A stretch of 64,000 nt of DNA from Halieaceae bacterium UBA4452 (GCA_002389505.1 DGPA01000021.1:82248-146247); one strand, 5' to 3'; positions 18,238 to 27,603 are shown, counted from the stretch's first letter. A program made the numbers and translations. Notes: a model not told the origin generated them from the sequence alone.

Positions 18238-19109
18238 TGGGCAAGCGACAAAATAATACCGCCTGGCTTCTGGTGCTACCGGTCCTGATATTGGTCGCCT
18301 TTTCAGCTGTCATTCCACTAATGACGGTGGTTAATTACGCCTTCAACGACACCTTTGGTAACAATCAATTCTTTTGGAATGGCTGGGGATGGTTTGAAGA
18401 AATGGTCCGCTCCGAGCGTCTTCATGCGGCCTTGGGGCGTCAGGTGTTATTTACTGGCTGCATTCTTATCATCGAGGTTCCTCTGGGAATTGTCGTTGCG
18501 CTTAATATGCCCAAAAAGGGGTTCTGGGCCAGTGTGTGTCTCGTTCTCATGGCGCTACCTCTGCTCATTCCATTCAACGTCGTCGGCACCATTTGGCAAA
18601 TCTTCTGCCGCGTTGATATTGGCTTATTGGGACGTGCTACCGCGGCCCTGGGCATCGATTACAACTATACCAATGACCCCTTTGATGCCTGGGTAACCCT
18701 CATCGTGATGGATGTTTGGCATTGGACGTCATTGGTTGCACTGCTGTGTTATGCCGGCCTCCGATCCATACCCGAGGCCTACTACCAAGCGGCGCGTATC
18801 GACCAGGCAAATCGGTGGGACGTGTTTCGATACATCGAACTACCGAAACTCTCTGGCGTATTGTTAATTGCGGTGCTGCTCCGCTTCATAGACAGCTTCA
18901 TGATTTACACCGAACCCTTTGTTGTGACCGGTGGAGGCCCCGGGAATTCAACCACTTTTCTGTCGATAGATTTAGTAAAAATGGCGATAGGGCAATTCGA
19001 TTTGGGTCCGGCAGCCGCATTTTCACTGATGTATTTTTTAATCATTCTGTTAATCAGCTGGGTGTTCTACACGGTGATGATCACTATTGATCCACAGGAG
19101 GGACGATAA
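18237..19109 (+). CDS. glpP: Glycerol-type ABC importer permease, GlpP-like
   Basis: This 290-residue inner-membrane protein has six hydrophobic helices and the binding-protein-dependent permease (EAA) loop IPEAYYQAARIDQANRWDVF near residues 178-197, followed by RYIELPKLSG, which contacts the ATPases. It forms the membrane channel with the next gene product. The gene overlaps the ATPase gene upstream and the second permease downstream by one base each, so the stoichiometry is probably set by translational coupling. Confidence 0.88.
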   Translation: MGKRQNNTAWLLVLPVLILVAFSAVIPLMTVVNYAFNDTFGNNQFFWNGWGWFEEMVRSERLHAALGRQVLFTGCILIIEVPLGIVVALNMPKKGFWASVCLVLMALPLLIPFNVVGTIWQIFCRVDIGLLGRATAALGIDYNYTNDPFDAWVTLIVMDVWHWTSLVALLCYAGLRSIPEAYYQAARIDQANRWDVFRYIELPKLSGVLLIAVLLRFIDSFMIYTEPFVVTGGGPGNSTTFLSIDLVKMAIGQFDLGPAAAFSLMYFLIILLISWVFYTVMITIDPQEGR

Positions 19110-19912
19110 TGCGCATTCGGGGCTCGATGGTCGTCGTGACGCTGTATCTGTTGTTTCTCATGGTACCCATTTACTGGCTAATCAGTATGAGCTTTAAGAC
19201 CAATACGGAGATCATCACCGACTTTACCCTGTTTCCCAGAAATTTTACGCTGCACAACTATGTCACCCTCCTTACTGATCCCAGTTGGTATATGGGTTAC
19301 GTCAATTCAATGATCTATGTGCTCATGAATACGGTTATTTCGATCAGCGTGGCGCTGCCCGCTGCCTATGCCTTTTCCCGCTACCGATTTATGGGCGATA
19401 AACATTTGTTTTTTTGGTTGCTGACTAACCGTATGGCTCCACCCGCGGTATTTGCGCTGCCTTTTTTCCAGTTGTATTCATCGGTCGGTTTGTTCGACAC
19501 TCACATTGCCGTCGCTCTGGCGCACTGCCTGTTCAATGTGCCCCTTGCGGTGTGGATATTAGAGGGGTTTATGCGCGGTATACCCAAAGAGATCGACGAA
19601 ACCGCTTATATTGATGGCTACCGCTTTGGCCGTTTCTTCGTGAAGATTTTTATGCCGCTTATCGCCAGTGGTATTGGGGTGGCCGCTTTTTTCTGCTTTA
19701 TGTTTTCCTGGGTAGAGCTGCTGTTGTCCCGCACCCTTACCGCCGTTGACGCCAAATCTATCGCCGCCACGATGACGCGCACAGTCTCGGCGTCGGGGAT
19801 GGATTGGGGAGTGCTCACCGCCGCGGGGGTGCTCACCCTTATTCCCGGCGCCTTTGTCATCTACTTTGTCCGCCACCACATTGCCAAGGGCTTTGCCCTC
19901 GGAAGGGTGTGA
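19109..19912 (+). CDS. glpQ: Glycerol-type ABC importer permease, GlpQ-like
   Basis: The 267-residue MalG-type permease has six hydrophobic helices and an EAA loop IPKEIDETAYIDGYRFGRFF near residues 155-174. It pairs with the preceding permease in the predicted glycerol importer. The ATG overlaps the previous stop (TAATG), and GGAGGG stands before it. The symbol follows the rhizobial importer; it is not the glycerophosphodiester phosphodiesterase also called GlpQ. Confidence 0.88.
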   Translation: MRIRGSMVVVTLYLLFLMVPIYWLISMSFKTNTEIITDFTLFPRNFTLHNYVTLLTDPSWYMGYVNSMIYVLMNTVISISVALPAAYAFSRYRFMGDKHLFFWLLTNRMAPPAVFALPFFQLYSSVGLFDTHIAVALAHCLFNVPLAVWILEGFMRGIPKEIDETAYIDGYRFGRFFVKIFMPLIASGIGVAAFFCFMFSWVELLLSRTLTAVDAKSIAATMTRTVSASGMDWGVLTAAGVLTLIPGAFVIYFVRHHIAKGFALGRV

Positions 19913-19917
19913 TCTTC

Positions 19918-20313
19918 GTGGATCGTTGGCGGCTAGTGTATACGGTTATTTTTTGCGTTATGGTCACTGGGCTGACCGCCATCACGCTAGCCGTACCGCG
20001 CACCGAAGAGGGCATCCAATGGACTCAACCCATGGTGGCGGGCGGCTGGATGGCCTGGACCTTTCCGGTGGCTCTCTTTTTTTACGCGCTGGGGTCGGTA
20101 TTGGTGGTGTTCTCTGTGTGGGCTATTCGCTATCCTGAAACCCCTCGCCGCGGTATGTTGGGGTTTTACACGACCCGGGGAGATCGATTATTTGTGACCT
20201 TGTTGGGGTCGGCTTTTATCCATTTAGGATGGCTTTATTTTTTTGGCGCACCACTCACTGGCGCACTGATCATTTGTTCGATCTATGCGGGAGCGATTTT
20301 TCGGTGGGTGTAA
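19918..20313 (+). CDS. glpU: Small DUF2160 membrane protein of the glycerol-type importer, GlpU-like
   Basis: About 131 residues with four hydrophobic helices, matching the DUF2160 family found next to GlpSTPQ importers. Its role in transport is not established; it may be an accessory membrane subunit. The GTG at 19918 is preferred because GGAAGG lies 11 bases before it. A GTG at 19909 that overlaps the permease stop is too close to that site. Its position between the second permease and the binding protein is the same as in the rhizobial operon. Confidence 0.82.
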   Translation: MDRWRLVYTVIFCVMVTGLTAITLAVPRTEEGIQWTQPMVAGGWMAWTFPVALFFYALGSVLVVFSVWAIRYPETPRRGMLGFYTTRGDRLFVTLLGSAFIHLGWLYFFGAPLTGALIICSIYAGAIFRWV

Positions 20314-20415
20314 TAAGTCAACGATAAGGCGAGTGGGATTGGTTGAGTCCCTGGTGTACCTGTGCGACCGTCGCCCGCGAAAGCGGTCGTCACTCAAGGA
20401 ATGATGGAGACACTC

Positions 20416-22134
20416 ATGATAACGCGACCTGCCATAATAGCGACCTGGCTTTTGCTGCTAGGCATGCCTGTCTGGGCGGACATGGAGGCAGCGCGGCGCT
20501 TTCTCGATAATGAGATTAACGATACCTCCGTGCTGAACCGTGCTGAACAAGAAGCTGAAATGCAGTGGTTTATTGAAGCCGCTAAGCCCTTCGTTGGTAT
20601 GAGCATTAACGTGGTATCAGAAACACTCACGACCCACGAATACGAGGCCAAAGTCCTGGCCCCAGCCTTTAGTGAAATGACCGGCATTACGCTGACCCAC
20701 GACCTCATTGGCGAAGGTGATGTCGTTGAAAAACTGCAGTTGCAAATGCAGTCGGGGCAAAATATTTACGACGCCTATGTGAACGACTCAGACCTGATCG
20801 GTACTCACTGGCGTTATCAGCAGGTTCGAAATTTGACCGATTTCATGGCCGAGGACGGCGCCAGCGTTACCTATCCAAGGCTTGATCTGAATGATTTTAT
20901 CGGCACCCGCTTCACCACGGCGCCAGATGGCAAACTCTACCAGTTACCCGACCAACAATTTGCCAATCTCTACTGGTTCCGTGCAGACTGGTTTAGTGAT
21001 CAGAAAACCCAAGACGATTTTGCAGACCGGTTTGGTTACGCGCTGGGCGTCCCGGTAAACTGGACAGCTTACGAAGATATTGCAGCCTTTTTTACCGGTC
21101 GCGATATGAGCTATTTGGGTGGGCCAGACGTTGTGTTTGGTAACATGGATTACGGTAAAAAAGACCCGTCACTGGGATGGCGTTATACCGATGCCTGGAT
21201 GTCGATGGCGGGCATGGGCGACGAGGGTGAGCCAAACGGTTTGCCCGTCGACGAATGGGGGGTACGGGTCGATGACCAATCCCGCCCCGTTGGCTCCTGT
21301 ATGGCCCGGGGCGGCGCTACTAATGATGCGGCAGCAGTCTATGCGGTCACCAAGGCGATCGACTGGCTGCAAAAATATACGCCCCCCGAGGCGGCAGGCA
21401 TGGTGTTCAGCGAGGCGGGGCCAGTCCCCGCTCAGGGTCACATTGCCCAACAAATTTTTTGGTATACCGCATTCACAGCCGACATGGTGAAACCTGGGCT
21501 GCCGGTAATGAACGCGGACGGCACCCCAAAATGGCGGATGGCGCCGTCCCCCCATGGGGCGTATTGGCGTCAAGGCACTAAGGTCGGCTATCAGGATGTG
21601 GGCGCTTGGACGCTCATGCAATCAACGCCCCTTGATCGAGCTCAAGCGGCATGGCTGTATGCACAGTTTGTCACCTCAAAAACCGTGGACTTAAAAAAAT
21701 CCGACGTGGGGCTGACGTTCACGCGCCAGTCCACCATTGACAGTGAGCACTTTACCCGTCGTGCGCCCAAACTCGGCGGGTTGGTGGAGTTCTATCGCTC
21801 ACCCGCGCGGGTCGCCTGGTCGCCCACGGGAACGAATATCCCCGATTATCCAAAGATGGCCCAGCTGTGGTGGCAGAATATTGGCGACGCCATGTCCGGG
21901 GAGAAAACACCCCAGCAAGCGCTAGATAGCCTCTGCCAGCAACAGGAACGCGTCATGGCGCGTATTCAGCGATCAGGCATTCAAGGGGACAAGGGACCTA
22001 AACTCAATAAGGAGCAGGACCCACAGATATGGATTGATGCCCCGGGAGCGCCGGTCGCTAAATTACCCAACGAGCGGCCTCAGGGAGAAACCATTGCCTA
22101 CGACACGCTCCTTCAATCATGGCAACACCCATAG
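20416..22134 (+). CDS. glpV: Periplasmic solute-binding protein of the glycerol-type importer, GlpV-like
   Basis: The 572-residue protein starts with a signal peptide (MITRPAIIATWLLLLGMPVWA), so the mature form is periplasmic. The body is an extracellular solute-binding protein of the large size seen in GlpV proteins, with many aromatic residues that could line a polyol pocket. GGAGA lies five bases before the ATG at 20416; ATGs at 20401 and 20404 are also possible with AAGGA before them. It captures the substrate for the ABC importer upstream. Glycerol is the likely ligand by family and by the nearby glpD, but other polyols cannot be excluded. Confidence 0.87.
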   Translation: MITRPAIIATWLLLLGMPVWADMEAARRFLDNEINDTSVLNRAEQEAEMQWFIEAAKPFVGMSINVVSETLTTHEYEAKVLAPAFSEMTGITLTHDLIGEGDVVEKLQLQMQSGQNIYDAYVNDSDLIGTHWRYQQVRNLTDFMAEDGASVTYPRLDLNDFIGTRFTTAPDGKLYQLPDQQFANLYWFRADWFSDQKTQDDFADRFGYALGVPVNWTAYEDIAAFFTGRDMSYLGGPDVVFGNMDYGKKDPSLGWRYTDAWMSMAGMGDEGEPNGLPVDEWGVRVDDQSRPVGSCMARGGATNDAAAVYAVTKAIDWLQKYTPPEAAGMVFSEAGPVPAQGHIAQQIFWYTAFTADMVKPGLPVMNADGTPKWRMAPSPHGAYWRQGTKVGYQDVGAWTLMQSTPLDRAQAAWLYAQFVTSKTVDLKKSDVGLTFTRQSTIDSEHFTRRAPKLGGLVEFYRSPARVAWSPTGTNIPDYPKMAQLWWQNIGDAMSGEKTPQQALDSLCQQQERVMARIQRSGIQGDKGPKLNKEQDPQIWIDAPGAPVAKLPNERPQGETIAYDTLLQSWQHP

Positions 22135-22221
22135 CGCCCCGTTAAGGATTGCCCGGGACCCGTAGCGTCAACCCTTGTATGGGATTTGTGTGCCCGCAGC
22201 GAGAGAGGCTAAGCTAGCCGT

Positions 22222-23064
22222 ATGAGGACCACAGCCCAATTATCAGACGCCCTTGCGCTGGTGATCAGCGCCGTGCATAGCCACGCTTTCCCCGAGGTCC
22301 TCGCCTCTATGTTAAAGACAGCGGTGGACGCCGATGACGTCAGCCTGCTTCGCTATCGGGAAGGTCAGCTGCCCGAGGTTGAATACTCCAGTCCACCCAT
22401 GGCCGGCGTAGAAACAACACTGGACACCTATTTAAAGGGGCCCTTTTTACTCGATCCGTTTTATCGAGCGGCAGCGGTAGAAGGGAAAATGGGCGTGTTT
22501 CAGCTAAAAACACTGGCGCCTGCGGGATTCACCGACAGCGAGTATTATAAATCTTGGTACAAAAACTGCGGCTTCGTTGATGAATGTGGGCTGCTCATTG
22601 CGCTCGATGATGGCTTTATCAATATCGCCTTGGGTTTAGTGTCCACATCGGGTAACGCCAACCCCACATTTTATAAACCGCAGCTTAGGTTGTTAAACGC
22701 TATTTTTGCTGTGGTGACCTCGTTGGCACGCTTGCATTGGCAAGCCCCAATGCAGCCATCGGATACCACGCACTCGCTACGAGCGCAGCTTCATAGGGGA
22801 CTCGCCGCCTTTGGCAGCAGCGTATTAACCCAACGGGAACAGCAGGTCACCGGCCTAGTACTACTCGGCAATAGTACCCGTCTCATCGCCGAGAAGCTGG
22901 CGATCTCCACGGAAACTGTGAAACTGCATCGCAAACATGCTTACGCCAAGCTCGATATTTCCTCTCAGGCCGAGCTGTTTCTTCTCTTCATGGAAGCGCT
23001 CACCCACAGCCCAGACGCAGGGGGCATCGATCCGCTGCTTGCCTACCATGGCAAACGAAGTTGA
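22222..23064 (+). CDS. LuxR-family transcriptional regulator (orphan)
   Basis: The 280-residue protein has a C-terminal LuxR/FixJ helix-turn-helix (LTQREQQVTGLVLLGNSTRL and onward, about 200-262) with the usual REQQV and IAEKLAISTETVKLH motifs. The N-terminal 180 residues look like a GAF or autoinducer-type sensor fold but lack a motif I can name, and no luxI gene is present. There is no receiver domain. It lies 229 bases before the aminotransferase gene on the same strand and could regulate it, the importer, or neither. Confidence 0.85.
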   Translation: MRTTAQLSDALALVISAVHSHAFPEVLASMLKTAVDADDVSLLRYREGQLPEVEYSSPPMAGVETTLDTYLKGPFLLDPFYRAAAVEGKMGVFQLKTLAPAGFTDSEYYKSWYKNCGFVDECGLLIALDDGFINIALGLVSTSGNANPTFYKPQLRLLNAIFAVVTSLARLHWQAPMQPSDTTHSLRAQLHRGLAAFGSSVLTQREQQVTGLVLLGNSTRLIAEKLAISTETVKLHRKHAYAKLDISSQAELFLLFMEALTHSPDAGGIDPLLAYHGKRS

Positions 23065-23129
23065 TTTAGTGATCTCTCCTTGAGTGAACGATAACAACAC
23101 GGTTTTTCTGTCATGCATAACACTAGCCC

Positions 23130-23169
23130 CTGCTGGTTTTCTTTCACCGGCAGACCCCACCAAAGGGGT
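23130..23169. other. Two tandem hairpins in the LuxR-aminotransferase gap
   Basis: CTGCTGGT (23130-23137) pairs with ACCGGCAG (23146-23153) through one G-T pair and an eight-base loop. ACCCC (23154-23158) pairs with GGGGT (23165-23169) around a six-base loop. Neither is followed by a T run. They could slow transcription after the regulator gene or fold in the leader of the aminotransferase mRNA. Both are short enough to be chance. Confidence 0.25.
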
Positions 23170-23293
23170 AGGGTAGTGGCGACTGGCTTATGAAATGATA
23201 GGGGGATGGAAGGTACTCACTGAGCTATCATCCAAGCACAGCACCCAGCACTTAGGTGTCCAAGGCTCAGGCTACCGATAAGGAGAGTATTCC

Positions 23294-24685
23294 GTGAACG
23301 CGACATTCGATACCCAAACCCTAAAACACCTCGATCAAGCCCATCACTTGCATCCATTCACAGATTTTAAGGACTACGCCGAGCATGGTGGCCGTATTAT
23401 TAGTCGTGCCGAACACATTTATATTTACGACTCAGATGGCAATAAGATTCAAGATGGCATGTCTGGACTGTGGTGTTGCAACTTAGGGTATAGCCAAACC
23501 TCTATTAAGGATGCGGTAGCCGCCCAGCTTAATGAGCTGCCCTTTTACAATAACTTCTTCAAATGTTCCAACCAGCCCGCCGTAGAGCTGGCCAGCAAAT
23601 TGTGTCAGCTGTCCCCAGAGCGTTTTCAGCACGTGTTTTTTACCAATTCAGGCTCCGAGGCTAATGATACGCAAATCAAGTTAGTGCATCGCTACTTTGA
23701 CCTGCTCGGTAAGCCCAATAAGAAGCACATCATCAGTCGGTTTAATGCCTATCATGGCTCAACCATAGCGGCGGGCTCCCTCGGCGGCATGAAGGCCATG
23801 CACGAACAGGCGGTTGGCCTCAATTACATCCATCACATTAACCAGCCCCACTGGTTTGAGCTGGGTGGCGACATGGATGAAGACAGCTTTGGCATCCAAG
23901 TCGCTAGGGAGCTTGAAGCCAAAATTGACGAGCTCGGTGAAGACAACGTGGCGGCGTTTATCGCCGAGCCAATACAGGGAGCAGGCGGCGTTATCGTCCC
24001 CCCCGACACTTACTGGCCAGAAGTCAAACGCATTCTGGATGAACGGGATATTTTATTTATTTCTGACGAGGTGATTTGCGGCTTTGGTCGAACCGGCCAA
24101 TGGTTTGGTGCTGATACCTACGGTACCGAACCCGATCTCATTACCTTTGCTAAAGCGGTTACCAATGGTTATATGCCGCTCGGTGGATCGCTCATCGCCA
24201 ATAAGGTATCTGATGTCTTGCTTTCGGGCGGCGGTGAATTTGCCCATGGACTCACCTATTCCGGCCATCCCGCTTCCTGCGCGGCAGGTCTAGCGACCCT
24301 GGCTATCTACGAGCACAGCTCCATCATCGACGATTCAGCGCGCCACTTGGCGCCCCAGTTTGCCAACCATCTGCGTGCTCTAGAAGATCATCCCATCGTA
24401 GGGCAGGTCCGTGTCAAAGGCTTGTTTGCAGCGGTAGAGTTGGTCAGAGATAAGCACAGCAGAGAGCGGCTAGCCCCTGGCTCTGCGGCAGCGGTATTTT
24501 GCCGAGATCAGGCGGTTAGCGATCAGCTGATGGTACGCCAAACCGGCGACGCTATGATCATGGCGCCGCCTTTTGTGACCACGCCCGAAGAGCTCGATAC
24601 TTTGATCAATAAACTCGCTTCTGCCTTGGACAAGACTGCGCAGCACTTCGGCGTCGGTTCATCTAGCGTAAGCCCGGGAACGTAA
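23294..24685 (+). CDS. Class III pyridoxal-phosphate aminotransferase (SpuC / omega-amine:pyruvate type)
   Basis: The 463-residue cytosolic protein has the class III motifs SGLWCCNLGYS near the N-terminus, FTNSGSEANDT, FNAYHGST and FISDEVICGFGRTG, and the PLP lysine at 287 in TFAKAVTNGYMPLGG. Close relatives use putrescine, taurine, beta-alanine or other omega-amines with pyruvate as acceptor. The GTG at 23294 has AAGGAG eight bases before it. It is followed by a DUF2878 gene eight bases later. It could feed an aldehyde to the acylating dehydrogenase at 13.4-14.8 kb, but that is speculation. Confidence 0.87.
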   Translation: MNATFDTQTLKHLDQAHHLHPFTDFKDYAEHGGRIISRAEHIYIYDSDGNKIQDGMSGLWCCNLGYSQTSIKDAVAAQLNELPFYNNFFKCSNQPAVELASKLCQLSPERFQHVFFTNSGSEANDTQIKLVHRYFDLLGKPNKKHIISRFNAYHGSTIAAGSLGGMKAMHEQAVGLNYIHHINQPHWFELGGDMDEDSFGIQVARELEAKIDELGEDNVAAFIAEPIQGAGGVIVPPDTYWPEVKRILDERDILFISDEVICGFGRTGQWFGADTYGTEPDLITFAKAVTNGYMPLGGSLIANKVSDVLLSGGGEFAHGLTYSGHPASCAAGLATLAIYEHSSIIDDSARHLAPQFANHLRALEDHPIVGQVRVKGLFAAVELVRDKHSRERLAPGSAAAVFCRDQAVSDQLMVRQTGDAMIMAPPFVTTPEELDTLINKLASALDKTAQHFGVGSSSVSPGT

Positions 24686-24692
24686 GTACCTC

Positions 24693-25232
24693 ATGATGGC
24701 GCTTAACCAACTCATTCCAACACTCCGTGCCTACGCGCTTACTGACAAGGTTTGGTTTAACGCCCTGTGGTTTCAGCTGACCTGGTTTTCTTGTGTTATC
24801 GGGCGCGAACAGTGGCTAGCCGTTTCTATTGCACTCATCGCTATGCATTTTATCTTGGTCAAGGCTCCGCGAGAGGAGCTCTACGCACTGGCGCCCATTA
24901 TTGCCGTCGGCGTTGCTGTTGATTCGCTACTGAGCGTCCTCGGTATATTTGATTTTGGTGACAGCCTCGTTCCTGGATGGCTAGTGCTGCTGTGGATTGC
25001 GTTCGCCACAACGATTACCCGGGCTTTTGCCTTTTTTAAGCAGCGACCCTTGCTGGCATCGGTGGTGGGTGGCCTGGGCGTGCCCTTTAACTACGCCGTT
25101 GGCGCCCAGCTGGGGGCGGTTACCTTGCCAATGGAACCTATCATCAGTGCCGCGGTCTTAATGGGCGTGTGGGCGCTCTTATTTCCCAGCTTATTCCGAA
25201 TCGTTGCTCACCGAGAATCTGGAGGTCGTTAA
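24693..25232 (+). CDS. DUF2878 inner-membrane protein
   Basis: The 179-residue protein has about five hydrophobic helices and the FNALWFQLTWFSCVIG opening typical of DUF2878. The function is unknown. Members are often encoded with a chalcone-isomerase-like protein, as here, and in many gammaproteobacteria with a cyclopropane-fatty-acid-synthase-like methyltransferase in a stress regulon. Those other members are absent here. The stop overlaps the next ATG by one base (TAATG), so the two are translationally coupled. Confidence 0.8.
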   Translation: MMALNQLIPTLRAYALTDKVWFNALWFQLTWFSCVIGREQWLAVSIALIAMHFILVKAPREELYALAPIIAVGVAVDSLLSVLGIFDFGDSLVPGWLVLLWIAFATTITRAFAFFKQRPLLASVVGGLGVPFNYAVGAQLGAVTLPMEPIISAAVLMGVWALLFPSLFRIVAHRESGGR

Positions 25233-25738
25233 TGCGCGGGTTGGCTACACTGATTGCTTATCTCTTATTAACACCCTTTGCTGTGGGCAGCGCAGACCTA
25301 GAAAAATGCGGTGAGGCGACGCTGCGCGTGTTGTTTTGGAATGTCTACGAGTCGGCACTGTATGCCCCCGATGGTATCTATACCGAGGAAACGCGCCCCA
25401 TTCGTCTCGAAATCAAATACCTGCGCGCTATCAAGTCCGCGGACCTTATTAAACAGACCGCCAAGGAATGGCGTAGCCAGGGATTGAACGACCCGCGCCA
25501 GCAACAATGGCTTGAGGACCTCGGGACGCTGTGGCCTGATGTTCAAGCCGATGATGTGATCGCCTTCACTATTGATGAACGCGGGGTATCGTCCTTTTTC
25601 TTCAATAACCAAGCCATGGGTAACATCGATGACCCCGATTTCGGTCGATATTTCAGTGCTATTTGGCTCTCCCCCAAGACCACGCGCCCCAAATTAAGAG
25701 CGGCATTGATCGGGAGTGGGCCCCGCGCGAACAACTGA
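25232..25738 (+). CDS. Chalcone-isomerase-like periplasmic protein
   Basis: About 168 residues with a signal peptide (MRGLATLIAYLLLTPFAVGS). The body resembles the bacterial chalcone-isomerase-like family (KCGEATLRVLFWNVYESAL, then TIDERGVSSFFFNN). These proteins usually lack flavonoid isomerase activity and may bind fatty acids or other lipids; the true role is unknown. GGAGG lies six bases before the ATG at 25232. It forms a coupled pair with DUF2878 and is convergent with glpD, only 24 bases away. Confidence 0.8.
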   Translation: MRGLATLIAYLLLTPFAVGSADLEKCGEATLRVLFWNVYESALYAPDGIYTEETRPIRLEIKYLRAIKSADLIKQTAKEWRSQGLNDPRQQQWLEDLGTLWPDVQADDVIAFTIDERGVSSFFFNNQAMGNIDDPDFGRYFSAIWLSPKTTRPKLRAALIGSGPRANN

Positions 25739-25760
25739 ACAACCCTGCTTGCTTAAGATG

Positions 25761-25780
25761 TATCAGCTATCGCGCTGATA
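25761..25780. terminator. Short hairpin between convergent genes at the glpD stop
   Basis: TATCAGC (25761-25767) and GCTGATA (25774-25780) form a 7-bp stem with a six-base loop covering the glpD stop codon. No T tract follows on either strand. It may act as a weak bidirectional end structure. Confidence 0.3.
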
Positions 25781-27436
25781 GGCACGCATCATTACCCCAG
25801 CGCTGTCACCAAAAAATAGAGTCGCCAGCTCAGGTAGGCCGGGATCATTAATAATATCGCTGCGGCGCACCACCTGCTCCACTTTAGACCGTCGGCGCAT
25901 AAAATCCTCGAGATCAACGACCATTTCACGCTTGGCAGTGAGCCGTAGTTCTGCGCGAGTGTATTCGGCCTTACTGAGAATATGCTGGGCTTCCCTCGAA
26001 TCAGCTTCTATATCATCAAGGATGCGGTGCGCCTGAGGGCCATAGCGACGCCAAAAACGCAGCGACAGTGGTTCCGAGGCGAACCCCGGGGTCAAAGCAT
26101 CGAGCTGCAGTTGCGCAGCACGAGCTATAAACGCAGCCCGTTCCGCCAAGCCTGGCTCACCATACCAACGCTCACCGCGACTGGGAACCTCAATACCCAA
26201 TCCATGAATAAGGGCAACCACCTCGTCACCAACATTGATACAGTCGGTTAACTTACCGCCAAAAATACTCAAGAAGCGGCGCTCACGATCCACCTCTATC
26301 TCGTGTTTGCGCGATAGTTGCACCCAATCTCTACCATCTTGTTCGCCCGCCAACGCCAGCGGTCTCACTCCCACCCGCTCAGCAATAATATCGGCATCGG
26401 TAAGCGGCTGATCAAGGGCTAACAGCTCATTGGCATTGGCCAACACAAACGCTCTATCCGCTGGAGTAACGCCTTCGCCCGGCCTATTGGCAGGGGTATC
26501 CGTTGTACCAATACAGGTCTTAGGTCCCATGGGAATAACAAAAAACAATCGGCCATCGCTGGCAAAAAATGTCAGCACTTTATTTTGCTCGGTCACCCTA
26601 TCAACAATGAGATGGATGCCCTTAGAAAGGACGTGTTGGGTTTGTGTGGTCACGCCGACGCTCGCATTGAGTCTATCCGCACCGGGACCAGTGGCGTTGA
26701 TAACGGCCCTAGCCTTCACTTCCAGCCGTTTACCACTGACTTTGTCGGTGAGCTGCACCTGCCAGTAGCCTTGCTGGGATTGCCAAGACAAATTATCTGC
26801 TGCACAGTAGTTGCAGGTATACGCACCGGCGTCCATAGCACTGCGAATGAAATTAAAAACGAAGCGCGAATCGTTGTCATATAAATAGCAGTCCGAATAT
26901 TCGAACCCAGCCAACACATCATCGGCCGCAACGACCGGGGCTTCCCGTCGAATCCTATTAACCGTCAAGTAGCGGGGCATCGCCATTCGACAGTTACCCA
27001 TAAGCCAATAGAGCAGTGCTCCCAGCCACACCATGACTGACCACAGGCGAAAGCCCCGGCGAATACTGGTGAAAAAGCGGATCTCGCGCACGGTCGATGG
27101 GTAGGCATCCATCAAGCGATTGCGGGACAAGCACAGTTTACGAACCAATCGCAAATCACCTGACTCAAGATACTTAATGCCTCCCCAGGCTAAATTACTT
27201 GAGCTGGAACTCACACCGCCAGCGAAATCACCGGCATCGATTAAGCCGACTGTTGCGCCGCCCCCCGCGAGGGCCGCGCAGGCAACGGCGCCATTAATGC
27301 CACCGCCGACCACCAGCACATCTAGGTACTCCTGGGTCAGTGCAGAAAGATGCGCGTCCCGCTCTGGCGGTGAATACAACGGTCTTGAAGGTGTGTCATT
27401 CGCACTTTTGGATAATAGGTCGGTAGTAGGTGGCAT
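25763..27436 (-). CDS. glpD: Aerobic FAD-dependent glycerol-3-phosphate dehydrogenase
   Basis: The 557-residue membrane-associated flavoprotein has the dinucleotide-binding motif VVGGGINGA near 42-50, SSSSSNLAWGGIKYLESGDL, and the C-terminal domain of GlpD enzymes. It oxidises sn-glycerol-3-phosphate to dihydroxyacetone phosphate and passes electrons to quinone. It completes glycerol catabolism with the ABC importer encoded upstream, provided glycerol kinase is encoded elsewhere. The protein is some 50 residues longer than E. coli GlpD, partly from an N-terminal extension. It is transcribed away from the MBL hydrolase gene with a 167-base gap. Confidence 0.92.
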   Translation of the reverse strand: MPPTTDLLSKSANDTPSRPLYSPPERDAHLSALTQEYLDVLVVGGGINGAVACAALAGGGATVGLIDAGDFAGGVSSSSSNLAWGGIKYLESGDLRLVRKLCLSRNRLMDAYPSTVREIRFFTSIRRGFRLWSVMVWLGALLYWLMGNCRMAMPRYLTVNRIRREAPVVAADDVLAGFEYSDCYLYDNDSRFVFNFIRSAMDAGAYTCNYCAADNLSWQSQQGYWQVQLTDKVSGKRLEVKARAVINATGPGADRLNASVGVTTQTQHVLSKGIHLIVDRVTEQNKVLTFFASDGRLFFVIPMGPKTCIGTTDTPANRPGEGVTPADRAFVLANANELLALDQPLTDADIIAERVGVRPLALAGEQDGRDWVQLSRKHEIEVDRERRFLSIFGGKLTDCINVGDEVVALIHGLGIEVPSRGERWYGEPGLAERAAFIARAAQLQLDALTPGFASEPLSLRFWRRYGPQAHRILDDIEADSREAQHILSKAEYTRAELRLTAKREMVVDLEDFMRRRSKVEQVVRRSDIINDPGLPELATLFFGDSAGVMMRAYQRDS

Positions 27437-27603
27437 TAAAAAACCGCGGATAAGTGAGTGAACCAGAGTTTAGCGGGTCTACGCGCTAACCACAGCGGAG
27501 TTTTGCTCATAAATCAGCATGCACTCTAGAAAATCAGTGTTTGAAATAGACATCGTAGGCGTTGGCACGCACACTACAGCCTGCGAGGAATAGCTGATGA
27601 TGC

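Noticed and set aside
21169..21621. A 150-residue open frame on the minus strand
   Set aside because: It is antisense to the solute-binding protein gene and has no motif or ribosome site.
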